Source: Linum tenue (Eukaryota; Streptophyta; Magnoliopsida; Malpighiales; Linaceae). From it: a DNA stretch of 64,000 nt. The position numbers and the translations under genes are program-made. The notes under the pieces were generated by a model that was not told where the DNA came from, ran no database searches, and saw nothing but the letters and a program-made list of their open reading frames with translations. Below, in pieces: positions 48,017 to 58,967 of this stretch. The first letter of the stretch is position 1. Each line of letters opens with the position of its first letter. The stretch covers positions 2,790,001 to 2,854,000 of the forward strand of contig CAMGYJ010000011.1 in the NCBI GenBank assembly GCA_946122785.1, in the 5' to 3' direction.

Positions 48017-49465
48017 TTAAAAAGATTTAAATTCGAGACCGCCAGATTCAAAACTCATGGTGGTATAGAGCTTGTTCTTGATGAGAATGCATCTTGCTGG
48101 CGCTCCATCAGCTCCAACCAGCCTGATAGGCAAGCAATGAACATTGTAGTGCCCAGCTTCAACGTCATCAAGCTTCATGCCTTCAACGACAATGATTTCC
48201 TACAACAAACAGAGAACAAAGCGGTCTCATTTCACACGTTTCTCAATAGTGAAAAGTAGAATCCAATTTTTTTTTTCTTCTTCTTCTTCTCTTTTCCTCT
48301 TACCCTGCTCTTCAGGAGAGCTAGATGAGCCGGACCATCCTCGACAAAGGCACCAACAGATATGTAATCAACTCCTGAGATTCAAAACACCAGAGCCCAA
48401 ATTCCTTAATTTTGTGAGACCATTAATTTGGTAGCTTCTTCTTCTCGAGGTTAGAAGGATTGGACAAAAAAAAAACTTACCAACAAGTTTGATGTCTGTG
48501 TTGTCCACAAGCCACTGTGCCCCATCGGCCATGAACCCGACAAAGCTCGAATCGAACTCCGTCTTGTACATCAAACGCCTGAAAATGGAAACCCACAACC
48601 CGCAGATTCACATTCTACTCATATAATTGTTCATATAGTAGGATATGTAAAGGGTTGCAACGTTTCTTTCCGTTTTTATACCTATCGGTATTCAGAGTCC
48701 TGAACAACACACGCCTGGTTCCTTTTGGGATTTGCAGTGACTCCATAACTTTAGCTGTGTCACACAACAGAAAGGAAACCCAGTTTCACCAAAACAACAC
48801 CAAAACAAGACTTTCACAAGCAAGAAGCTATTAGCAAATGATGGTTAGTACTTTTTAGCACTTACCAGTAATGTTACTGTCCCTAGGAACATCAACCAAC
48901 AATGCTGGGCCTGCAAGTAAAAAAATTGGTAATTGTCACGGGACAATTCAAATACCACATCAGTAATACAAGGGCAGAAAGCCAGAAACCCTTGTGTATA
49001 AGTGTCTACAAAGCTCATAAGTACGATATTGTCCGCGCGCTTGAAGTTCACACTAGACTAAACCCAGTAATTCTAACAGCCATTCTTAGAGAATTGATTT
49101 TAGTTTACCGTTGAGGACGGCCATGTCGAGGGACTCGAGGGTGTAGCCGGCGTCGTAGTAGTCCTGGTAGAAATGTCCCGGCGTGTCGACGTGGGTCCCG
49201 GTGTGGGTCCCCAACCGGTTGATCTCGCCTTCGTTAACCGCCGAGCCGTTCTTTATGCTCTGCACCAGCGTATACACCGGGCCCACCCCGCCGGCCGAAC
49301 CGAACTTGCACAGGTTGGGTTTCAGCCCGTGGGTAATGTCGAAGATCTGGCCGTTACCGTACACCTCCCTCACCTCCGCTGGCGGCAGCCCGCCGCTGGC
49401 GGCAGCCCGCCGCTGGCGGCCGTTACCAGGAGGAGGAGGAGAAGGAGGAGGCAGAGTTCCTTCAT
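48017..49465 (-). pseudogene. Cyclase / kynurenine-formamidase-like enzyme, frameshifted
   Basis: Metal-dependent hydrolase of the cyclase family (plant CYCLASE1-3 type), usually secreted. Six exons on the minus strand: 49465-49109, 48910-48866, 48754-48682, 48578-48481, 48374-48304, 48199-48017, all GT-AG with consistent phases. Signature segments are intact: IFDITHGLKP, the metal-binding [52 protein letters not shown] and NVHCLPIRLVGADGAPARC. After a signal peptide (MKELC and a Leu run) a 17-bp unit is repeated in tandem at 49376-49409 (plus a partial third copy to 49420); the duplication shifts the frame and gives a TGA at codon 32. With one unit fewer the frame would be open for about 269 residues, the family's usual length. 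Either a recent pseudogene, a variant allele, or an assembly error. Confidence 0.85.
49376..49420. repeat. 17-bp tandem repeat, 2.6 copies
   Basis: Unit CCGCTGGCGGCAGCCCG at 49376-49392 and 49393-49409, then CCGCTGGCGGC. It lies in codons just after the signal peptide of the cyclase-like gene and causes its frameshift. Confidence 0.95.
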
Positions 49466-49580
49466 GATGATCGTTTGAAGTAGAAGTAGGAGAGAGAGGG
49501 CGAGAGATTGTGTGTGTTTTGTTATAAACTTAGAAGTGTGATATATATATATATATATATCGTAACATTGGTGTCGGTGG

Positions 49581-50043
49581 TAGGGCTGACTATATGGTTC
49601 GGGCTATTTGGTCTTACCCGAAACCGGACCTATAACTCGGACCGGGATCGGGATCGGAGCCGGATAGCATACAATTCAATCCAATATTCGGTCTTAGATT
49701 TGAGGTAAAAAATCATTTGGGACCGGATCGAAAACCGGATAAGAGAGTACAACACCAAAACTTAACCAACTCCTCATCGAAAACCGGATAAAGACCAGAT
49801 AAGAGAGCCCAACACCCAAAACTTAACCAACTCCTCACCCTTTGAGTTCGTAGGCCACTCAAATCCCCACAAGCTCAATCTAAAATCAAGAACGAATTGA
49901 GACCGGACCGGGTCAAGACCGGACCGGATCAAGACCGGAGTGTATCCAATCCAATCTTTGATTCTTATATTCATGAAAAGACCGGACTGAAACCGGATCA
50001 ATTCGGGCCAATTTAACCGGACTGGACCGTATAGCCACCCCTA
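49581..50043. mobile_element. hAT-type MITE, 463 bp
   Basis: Ends TAGGGCTGACTATATGG and CCGTATAGCCACCCCTA are inverted repeats; interior has many ACCGGA/GACCGG words. The 8-bp flanks GTCGGTGG and CATGGAGG match only partly, so this copy is older or was altered after insertion. A (TA)n tract lies just before it at about 49540-49560. Confidence 0.65.
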
Positions 50044-50044
50044 C

Positions 50045-51112
50045 ATGGAGGATTCAAAGAGTGAAAGATATGGTGCCAAGCTTCAAAGAGTGAAAGATAT
50101 GGGCGGGGAAAGGACAAAGAGAGGGTGGTTGAATATTAAGATATATGGCACCAGTGAAGAGAGGTGGAAATGGATTTGGAGATTGAATATTCCACCTAAG
50201 CTGAAATTCTTTATTTGGAGATGTTCCAGAAATGGGTTGGCAACGAAAGCAAGGCTTTTTCAACGGAAATGTGCTTCTAACCCGTGTTGCCAGGTTTGTC
50301 AAGACCCGGTGGAATCCCTTAACCATTGCCTCTTTTACTGCCCTCATGCCAGAGAGGCATGGAATTCCATTTTCCCATCCATCCCGATCCCTCCCCAGGG
50401 CACCTCTTTCTTTGAATGGTTCTGCTCCCTCAAAGATACCATCCCTATTAACTCCCTGATTCACATTATCTTTCTGTGTTGGAACATTTGGAAGGCGAGA
50501 AATGAAAGTACCTTCAAAAATAGAGTTCTCTGGCCCCCAAATGTGTGTCTACAAACCTATAGAGAACTAACAGAGTGGAAGTCTTGCCCGAGGCCCCCGC
50601 CTCCTTCTAATGATGGCCCCACTCAGCTCAGGGGATCCCTTCCCACTACGAATCCTCCGCCAAGTAATCACTCGTTGGTGATTCACTGTGATGGGTCGTT
50701 CCTTAGCGACTCCCAGTCGGCGGCTTATGGTGTTGTTGTTGTTAACCACCATGGACAAATGTGTGATGGGAGAGCTGAGTTTCTTCTTTGTTCCACCCCG
50801 ATAGAAGCGGAAGCGAAGGCACTCTTGGAAGGTATTAAATTAGCACAAGAATATGGATCGGTGTGTACAATACAGTCTGACTGTCAAGTTCTTGTGAAGG
50901 CCCTGAACCAAAATCAGTCTTGATGGCCCTGGAGATGTGCAGCATGGATTAGAACAATGGTTGAAATCCTTAGGAATAACCCTGCAATTTCGGTTAAGGA
51001 GGTTCCAAGGGCGATGAACGTGAGAGCTGATTGGGTGGCACGATCTAAAGCTAGATATACTCTGCCAGAGGACTGGATTAGTATTTTTGACCTAATTTCT
51101 GATCTCCTTTAA
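50045..51112 (+). pseudogene. LINE ORF2 C-terminus: zinc-binding and RNase H domains
   Basis: The frame contains the reverse-transcriptase zinc-binding segment (RLNIPPKLKFFIWRCSRNGL, then CQVCQDPVESLNHCLFYCP) and an RNase H-like domain with its acidic residues (IHCDGSF, EAEAKALLEGI, TIQSDCQVLVKAL, and RADWVARSK). A TGA at 50921-50923 interrupts it; the same frame continues to a TAA at 51110-51112. The reverse-transcriptase core is absent. The first 33 codons come from the flanking duplication, so the apparent ATG is not an original start. Confidence 0.85.
50070..50144. repeat. Left copy of a 75-bp duplication flanking the LINE
   Basis: Identical, as read by eye, to 51194-51268. It starts ATGGTGCCAAGC and ends ATTAAGATAT. 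It also contains a second copy of TTCAAAGAGTGAAAGATATG that occurs just before it. Confidence 0.9.
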
Positions 51113-51185
51113 GTGTGTAATCGCTATTTAGCGCGTTTCTTTCATTGGTGGAATAAAAGTTGATTTATTGTAAAAAAAAAAAAAA
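50145..51185 (+). mobile_element. 5'-truncated LINE (L1-type) with poly-A tail
   Basis: Only the 3' end of a plant LINE remains, closing with an A run at 51173-51185. It is bracketed by a 75-bp direct repeat (50070-50144 and 51194-51268), which would be an unusually long target-site duplication; eight bases lie between the tail and the right copy. Target-primed insertion with 5' truncation is the usual explanation for such copies. Confidence 0.8.
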
Positions 51186-51193
51186 GTTCGTCA

Positions 51194-51268
51194 ATGGTGC
51201 CAAGCTTCAAAGAGTGAAAGATATGGGCGGGGAAAGGACAAAGAGAGGGTGGTTGAATATTAAGATAT
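51194..51268. repeat. Right copy of the 75-bp LINE-flanking duplication
   Basis: Counterpart of 50070-50144, with no difference seen by eye. Confidence 0.9.
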
Positions 51269-51304
51269 TTGTTTATGGAATACGTACAGTTATTATTGCA
51301 GTTA

Positions 51305-51535
51305 CTACTGCGATGGGACGATGCATGCAACGTACAGTTACTTTTGGACAAACTGCAAGGGGACCATGCATGCAACGTACAATTATTTTTGGACACGTTT
51401 TGGACAAACTGCAAGGGGACCACACATGCAACGTCCCGTTACTTTTGGACACGTACCATGCATGCAACGTACAATTATTTTTGGACACGTACAGTTACTA
51501 TTTCAAGGGGGACCATGGATGCAACGTGGAGGGGA
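51305..51535 (+). repeat. Short tandem repeats around ATGCATGCAACGTAC
   Basis: Four to five imperfect units of about 37-58 bp, each starting ACCATGCATGCAACGTAC or a variant and ending TTTTTGGACACGT or GACAAACTGCAAGGGG. Open frames in this stretch simply reflect the repeat. Origin unknown. Confidence 0.75.
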
Positions 51536-51925
51536 ATTCACTCGACGATCCAAATGAGACGAAAACGGTCCATCCCGGCGGGACCATTTTCCCGGCGTTC
51601 GAAACGTGAGGGATTCGCCGGAACGCAGATTTGCTTGTTTTGTCCTCGCTGTCGCTGCCGACGATGTCTATTATTGGTTTGATTAAAAGAGGTCATTCTC
51701 TTTTTATTTTTCTTCCCCTTTCTATTTAAAAGCTAACAAGATCGAACAGAAATCCACCAATTTCTGTTTCAATAAACAGAGAGAAATATCATCCAGTTAT
51801 CACAAACAAATATCGATTAATGTCGTTGATCACGTACGATTTATCGAACCGTTCATGTCATGTCATGTCATCTCATCAAACATGATCATCATGGCACACG
51901 AGCTTTTGCTGGCGTTTCCTGTAAG
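51536..51925. other. Intergenic region
   Basis: No gene recognised. A CATGT tandem run occurs at about 51855-51870. Confidence 0.4.
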
Positions 51926-51957
51926 CAGGGGCGGACCCACCTTGTAGCAAGGTGTGT
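51926..51957. mobile_element. Left end of an outer hAT-like element, truncated
   Basis: CAGGGGCGGACCCACC at 51926 has the end sequence typical of CAGGGGCGGA-type plant hAT elements. It is interrupted by the element at 51966-52626 and continues for an uncertain distance after 52635 (ACACCTTGCTCCG). A matching right terminus was not found before 53650. Confidence 0.45.
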
Positions 51958-51965
51958 CACCCGAC

Positions 51966-52626
51966 CAGTGGCGGACCCAAAAATTTTCCATAGGGGTGTC
52001 TTCTTTTAAAAATAAATTAAATAAAAATAATTAATAAATAATAAAAATAAAATCGTAAATTTGAAAATACCTTACTCGTACAGGTTACAAAAGTCCATGA
52101 TTTGTTTTCATATTCGGAAATAATTGTAGAATACACTTGGTGTCTATAGTGTTAAAAAAATTGTCTCTATATACCCTACTAGACAATCATTCACGAACTT
52201 ATCGCATATTCGATTTGTAAACTTGTTCTCGATGTAACCAAAGCTGAAAGACTCTTTCAACACTTGCCGTATTAAGGGTAGCTTGAAATTAGTTTAATTA
52301 TTAGGTTTTTAAAATAATTAGAGATAGAAAATGACATTTTACTATGACATTTTTCAAAATCGAACAACAAATGAGTTGTAGGTCAACGAAAATTAAGTTT
52401 ATTAATAAGAATATTGTTCTAGATTTGAATTACCCAATATACCACTTATATTCCTATACACAAATGACAGTAGGATAATCATGTTTTCAAATTTCAGGAG
52501 TGTCGCTCACTATCAATTATATTTTATTTTTGTCCATACGTAAATTTCCACCGGGGTTGGATAATCGTATTCCCAAAATTTAGGGGTGTCCGGGGACACC
52601 CCTAAAACCCCCTGGGTCCGCCCCTG
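51966..52626 (-). mobile_element. hAT non-autonomous element with transposase remnant, nested
   Basis: Ends CAGTGGCGGACCC and GGTCCGCCCCTG; exact 8-bp target duplication CACCCGAC at 51958-51965 and 52627-52634. It is the same family as 13048-13719 over most of its length. The minus strand near 52170-52270 keeps a broken version of the hAT transposase C-terminus (VERVF, then after a one-base shift NRICDKFVNDCLVGY). Confidence 0.87.
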
Positions 52627-52634
52627 CACCCGAC

Positions 52635-53650
52635 ACACCTTGCTCCGAAATTTTTGTGAGGAACCCATTTTTTTTTGGTGTAAAAAAATTCCTACACGGG
52701 ATCTCCGACACACCTCCAATAATTATAATTGACGCACCTTAACCTTATTGCATTACAAAACATTTGTTGTGGTGATAGTATTAAAATATGTAAATATAAG
52801 AGTTATCGGATTTCAGATTAGGTAGATAATTAGTTGGTTGTACAAGAGTAAACAATTAATTGACTACTTACTACGTAGTGAGTATTCATAAAGATAACTA
52901 TCACCTTAGAGATAACCTAAATAAATTGAATGAAAATTAAATTAATTAATAATCTGGTTGAGTCAAGTAATTAGATAGTGAATTCGATATTGTCTTTCCC
53001 GACAACTTCTTCCATGGATTCTTCTTAAGTTAACATTCTACATGCTTTCTAGTTTAGCTATTTCTTTTTACGTTGATGCCTGTCGCCACCATCTATTTCT
53101 TTGATATTGCCCATAAAAAAAAAATTGGGAGCAAATTGAGAGAGATTGAGAAGAGAAATTAGGGTTATGAGATTGATTATTGAGTACAAGTGATATTGGA
53201 ATATGAGATTACCGTAAAATATTGGTAATGATAAAAGAGTTCTTAACCAAAGTGACCAGATATGCATTTTTCGTACCAATTAAGACAGACTTTTTAATGA
53301 CCAATAATTTTGGTGACAAAAATACCATTTCGATAATTACATTTTTTGGTCACAAAATTCATGTATGGTAACCAAATAAAAATTTGATCTTAAGGAAATG
53401 TGACCAAAGGTTTCCACCAAATATTTTTGGTCACCAAATAGGTTTGGCGACCCATATTTGACTTTATAACGACTCTTAATGTTCGTCACGATTTTTTGTT
53501 TTGTTTTACATGAATAAATATGTGTTAAATGATTGATGATATTGCTTGATACCTGTGATGTGACTAACTAATAAAGAGTTTCTTGATAAGAACATGTGTT
53601 GTCCCGCAATACGAATCGCGATAAATCGACCTATTTGATTAAACTCTTTC
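52635..53650. other. Intergenic region with GGTCACCAAA-like repeats
   Basis: Beyond the hAT remnant, 53240-53470 contains several TTTTGGTCAC / GTGACCAAA words in both orientations, reminiscent of subterminal repeats of a large DNA transposon. No terminal CACTA motif or coding frame was found, so no class is assigned. Confidence 0.35.
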
Positions 53651-54262
53651 GAACCTTATTTCAGTGTATTTAGGATCATTCCTATACACAGATCACCACC
53701 AGCGCCGCAAGCGCGCATATATGCATATACTTGAATCGAGCCAATATTACACTTTAATAATAAGTAATACATTAAACACTTTATTAATTAATATTCCTTA
53801 TAAGTTGAGCCAACATATGTCCCATCTTCAAAAGTATTTTTTTTTTTTTTACCTCTGGTAAGGAAATGAAACTGTTACATCAAATGTTCACCAACTAGCC
53901 CACTTTAGTTTGTTACTCGAGAACCTTACCCTTAATTACTGCTTCTTACCCTTACTCTTTTTATCCTTTTTACCACCCGTAACTCCTCCCGTGGACCCTT
54001 TCCCAGAAACCTTGTCATCATTTATATTTTGTTTACGGTATCTAATTTTCTATTCACATGCGGCCTAGTGCTCTTCTATGTCCTGGATCCGCCGCTGCTG
54101 CACTGGTGCAATCTTTTGTAGCAACTTTCTTCTTTGGCCAGCTTCTTGACCCGAGCCGGCGGCGGAGTCGTCGATGATGCCGACCAGCTTCCCATTGCAT
54201 GGAGACGATGATTTGGCAGCAAGGCGGAGGCCGCAGTAGTAGTAATCTGTACACTTAGTAGC

Positions 54263-54823
54263 TGTTGGGTATTTGCGGAAGTAATGGTAATTTTGGATCA
54301 AGACAAAGGAAACATTTGGTGTTTAATCACTCAATTTAGGAATAAACTTAACATAAGTATAGCCTTATTAATTTGGCTTATACTTTTACACTCACAAAAG
54401 ATGGACGAGATACATATGGCATACTTGTGTCTTTCTTTCTTTTCTTTCTTATGCCCACACTCTGACACTCTCATCCCCATACGTTTACTACATACATATT
54501 TATATAATTGGAAAGGAAACAAGCTATTAACTCACCACATGGTTCTATTTCATTATTATGCAGAGACATATGCATGTGTCCAGTGCGTATGATTAATCCC
54601 ACCAATAAAGAACGTGGCCCTCCATGCATTGATGCTCACTTGTCTTGTCTTCTGATCACTTATCCATCTGTTGAGATCTACTTTGATAATTCACCAATCA
54701 TTCATGAAGTTATATCTTTCTGGCAAGTAGGATGAGATGTTCCTGTTATGCAAATGGGTTGTCTGTTGATGTGATAGTAGTGGGCACATTTTGATGGTGA
54801 TAATTGCAAATTACCATTTGACA
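54263..54823 (-). repeat. 3' LTR of the copia element
   Basis: 561 bp, TGTTGGG... to ...GACA on the plus strand. Compared with the 5' LTR about eight substitutions and three small indels are visible by eye over some 500 shared bases, indicating a fairly recent insertion. Confidence 0.9.
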
Positions 54824-54830
54824 CCCCCTC

Positions 54831-57800
54831 TTAATTTGCAATTTGGAGTAGCTCTTTGAACTTCTCGAATTTTTCACGGGTAACCGCCTTTGTCATGATA
54901 TCTGCTGGCTGGTCGTCGATGTTGATGAATTCCATCATGATTTGTCCTTCGTTGACGAGGTCTCGGATGAAATGATGACGCAACTCGATATGCTTCGATC
55001 TTGCGTAAAATACTGGATTTTTTGTCATGGCTATGGCTGACATGTTGTCACAATGAATAATGGTTGGACCATTTTCATTTTGCTGCAAATCAGAAATTAA
55101 TCTTTTTAGCCATACCGCTTCGCACGCTGCATCTGTAGCTGTGATATATTCTGCTTCTGCTGAGGATAATGCCACAGTCTTCTGCTTCTTTGAACTCCAG
55201 GAAATGGGTTTTGAAACCAGGCAGAATATGTACCCCGATGTGCTTTTTCTATCATCTAGTGATCCTGCCCAGTCACTATCGGTAAATCCAGTCAGCTTGC
55301 TTTCTGCTTCTTTCTTGTACATCAGACCCAATTTCTTTGTACCTTGAAGATACCGCAAAATTCTTTTGGCTGCTGCAAAATGAAGTTTGCTAGGTTCATT
55401 CATAAATCTTGATATAAGACTTACTGAATGACATATATCCGGCATGGTATGTGTCAGGTAAATGAGTGACCCGACGAGACTCCTGTACAGCTTTCCATCG
55501 ACTTTTTCAGCTCCATCATTGCGTTGTAATTGCTCGTTCAACGCCATCGGTGTTGAGATTGGTTTGCACGTTGTCATGTGAAATCTTTTGAGCATATCCT
55601 CGGTGTACTTCTCCTGTGAAATAAATATTTCTCCAGGTGACTGCTTCACTTGGATCCCAAGAAAATACTTCATGAGTCCCAAGTCCGTCATCTCGAATTC
55701 TTTCATCATGGTACTTTTGAATTCTTCGATCATATGTTGATTTGTACCTGTGTAAATCAAGTCATCAACATACAAACACACCATTAGAAAATCTTTTCCT
55801 TCTCCCTTTTTGATGTAGAGAGATGCTTCACTCGGACTTCTTTGAAATTCGTTCTGCCGAAAATATCGATCAATTCTGCTGTTCCAGGCTCTCGGTGCTT
55901 GCTTCAGCCCGTATAAAGCCTTTCGGAGACGATAGACTTTGTCTTCTTATCCTTTCTTCTCATAGCCTCGTGGTTGTTCCACATAGACTTCTTCTTCCAG
56001 TTCTCCATTTAGAAATGCTGATTTGACATCTAGCTGGTATACTGGTAACTCCAGTTGAGCAGTTAGAGCGAGAACTGTTCTCATGGTTTCCATCCTCGCT
56101 ACTAGTGCATATGTCTCGTGAAAATCAATACTGGGCTTTTGTGAATAGCCTTTTGCCACCAATCGAGCTTTGTCCTTCTGGATAGTACCATCTTCATTGA
56201 ATTTGATCTTATAGATCCATTTGAGACCTATAACCGGCTTGTTCTCCGGTTGATCAACAAGCTCCCATGTCTTGTTTTTCACGATCATAGAAATTTCTGC
56301 ATTCATTGCCTCATTCCAAACTTCATCTTTGGCTGCTTCTTCAAAGACTTGAGGCTCACAAGAAAAATATGCAACATGACTTGTTTCATAAATTTCTCGC
56401 AAAGACCTTGTTCTCAACGGAGGTGAATCTGAGTCTGTTACGACGTCTCTGAAGTTGTCTCCTTCTGGGCTAGGTGCAGAATTTCTTTCTGGACTAGCAA
56501 CTAGATCTGGGTCATTGCTGGGGTCTTCTGGAATTGCTGAATCCTCCAGAATTTCATTACTTGGTGGAGATTGTGAAATTAGATTTTCCCAATTCCACTC
56601 CGCCATCTCATGAAAGATCACATCTCGGGAAACCACCACTTCATTCTTTACTGGATTGTAAAGACGATAGCCTTTGGACTCATCACTGTAGCCGATGAAG
56701 ATCAGCTTCTCTCCCTTCTGGTCAAACTTGTCTCGGTTTGGGGTAGAAATATGTGCATAAGCTATGCACCCAAAGACTTTGAGGTGATCCACCTGTGGCC
56801 TCCTGTGGTGCCACGCATGTATCAGTGTCTTGTTCCGAACTGCTTTGGTTGGTGATCTGTTGAGGATGTAAATTGTCGTGTTGACTGCTTCTGCCCACAA
56901 GTTGTTGGGAAGCTTTTTGGCTTTGAGCATACTTCTCGCCATCTCCACAATCGTGCGGTTTTTCCGTTCTGCCACGCCATTTTGTTGTGGTGTGTAACGG
57001 ACCGTCAGCTGCCTTTTGATTCCGTTGTTGCAGCAATACTCCATGAACGGAGTATAAATAAATTCTCCTCCACGATCTGTACGGAGAGTTTTGATTTGAT
57101 GGCCGCTTTCCTTCTCAGCTACTGCTAGGAATTGGAGGAACTTGGGAAAAGCTTCTGACTTTTGCTCCAGAAAGAATACCCACATCATTCTGGTGAAGTC
57201 ATCTACAAATAGTAGAAAATATCTTTTACCACTGAGTGATTGTGTTCGAGTTGGACCGCATATGTCTGCATGTACTAACTCCAGTGGCGCTTTTGCTCTC
57301 CAAGATGTCTTTGGAAATGGTAAACGATGCATTTTGCCATATATGCATCCTTCACATATTTTATCTTCTCTGTTGATCTGGGGAAGTCCCACCACCATAT
57401 TTTTCTGTCTCAACAATTTGAGACCTTTGAAGTTGATATGACCATATCTGAGATGCCATAGGAAGGATTGATCAAGATTTTCGCTCTTGAATGCTACTTC
57501 ACCATTTTGTGACATAACAAGAGAGAAAATTCTGTTGGAAGTCATCGGGACTTTGGCCACCATGAAATTGTCAGCTTTGTTGATAATCTCGCACACGCCA
57601 TTATCAAACAATAGCTTGTAATTTTTCAGCATCAGTTGTCCCACGCTAAGTAGATTGAGAGTTAGCTCCGGAACATACAAAACATCTCGAATGAGAGTTT
57701 TGTTGCCTTCTTCTGTGCATACAACAATTGTGCCTTTTCCTTCCACTTTTAGCTTCTTCCCGTCTCCCAACTTGACTTGAGAGCGGTATTGGTCATCGAT

Positions 57801-57842
57801 GTCGGTGAAGGACTCCAGATCTCCAGTCATGTGGTACTCCAA
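54831..57842 (-). pseudogene. copia pol: integrase, reverse transcriptase, RNase H
   Basis: One frame from 57842 to 54831, interrupted by a TAA at 55947-55949. The integrase has the HHCC zinc-binding part (WHLRYGH, CEGCIYGK), and the catalytic D, D, E residues appear in HADICGP, LRTDRGGEF and YTPQQNGVAERKNRT. The reverse transcriptase has YQLDVKSAFLNG and the YVDD box in LMVCLYVDDLIY; RNase H has DSDWAGSLDDRKSTSGY and SSAEAEYI. The frame ends at LLQIAN just before the polypurine tract. The stop lies between the first reverse-transcriptase motifs and YVDD, so no full enzyme can be made. Confidence 0.92.
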
Positions 57843-58887
57843 CCACTATCCACCATCCAGGGAAGCTGTGATTTTTGCTCACCATTCAAGCATGATAAGG
57901 CCATCATATTGCTTTCTTCATTTTTGGTGCCGCTTGACTCGCCTTCTTCTTGCTTGTTCTGGAACCAGCAATCTCTCTGGGAGTGGTTTTGAATTCTGCA
58001 CTTGGTTCACTTGGATCTACAGTCTTTTGTTGCACGACCCGCCTTTTTGCAAATTATGCAACTCGAGCCGGTGTAGCCCAATTTTTGTTGTTGATAATTG
58101 TGTCGATTGTTTCCTCTGTAATTGGATCTTCCTCTTTCTCTTCCTTGTGATTTTCCCCCTCTCTGGCCTTGCTCCGATTTGACATATTTACTTTCCGTCA
58201 TGCTGACTTTTGACGAGAAAGCTTGCTCCAATGGCGGTTTGGTGAAGTGGCTCATTCTTTGCTCGTGTGCTACAAGTGAGCCCATCAACTCGCTCATTGG
58301 TAGATTTGCCAAATCTTTGGTTTCTTCAATGACAGCAACAATATGCTCGAACTTGATGACAAACTGTGGAGAATTCTCTCCACAATTTTTCTTTCTTCCA
58401 TGACGTCACCGGTGGCTTTGATCTAGTTGACTGTCTCCGCCACACGTGAATGGAAGTCTTTGATGGTGTCGGTTTCCTTCATCATCAAGTTATCGAACTG
58501 GCGCCATAAACCTTGTCGCCTGATGGAGATCGACTTTTCAGAACCTTGAAATTGTGTACGCAAGACATCCCAAGTTTCTTTCGCCTTTTTTATGCCATAA
58601 ATTCTTGGGTAAATAGATTTGCTCACTGCTTGCTGAATGATTCTCAAGGCGCTGGCATTTTGCTTGACATTCTCCTTGTACTCCTTTGTCTGCTTGCCTG
58701 CTCGTTTCTTCGAGTCTTCATCCTCGTCTTGTGGATCTTCGTAGCCTTCTTGGACGATATCCCACAGATCTTGAGAAATGAAAATTGGCTCCATTTGGGC
58801 ACTCCAGTACTCGTACAATTCTCCATCGAAAATGGGAATTTGATTGGAAGAGGTAGCAAACATGGTGTTTGAGGAAGTTGTTGCCAT
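57843..58887 (-). pseudogene. copia gag and protease, broken
   Basis: Gag begins at 58887 (MATTSSNTMFATSS) and is open to 58423, where it stops; the next open piece is 58312-58007. That piece ends with a zinc knuckle CIICKKAGRATKDC in which the invariant His of CX2CX4HX4C is Arg. A TGA follows, and further on the protease active-site triad DSG is visible near 57850 immediately before a one-base frameshift. Gag, knuckle and protease are therefore all compromised. Confidence 0.85.
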
Positions 58888-58951
58888 GGATTTTTGAGAA
58901 AATTGTGTAGGCTAGAAATTTGGGGATTTTTGAGAGGATAGAAGGGTATTA

Positions 58952-58963
58952 GCTCTGATACCA
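58952..58963 (-). promoter_or_regulatory. Primer-binding site of the copia element
   Basis: TGGTATCAGAGC on the minus strand, complementary to initiator-Met tRNA, four bases after the 5' LTR. Confidence 0.9.
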
Positions 58964-58967
58964 AATT

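Noticed and set aside
53240..53470. CACTA (En/Spm) transposon end
   Set aside because: GGTCACC-like subterminal words are present but no CACTA terminus, TIR pair or 3-bp duplication was found.
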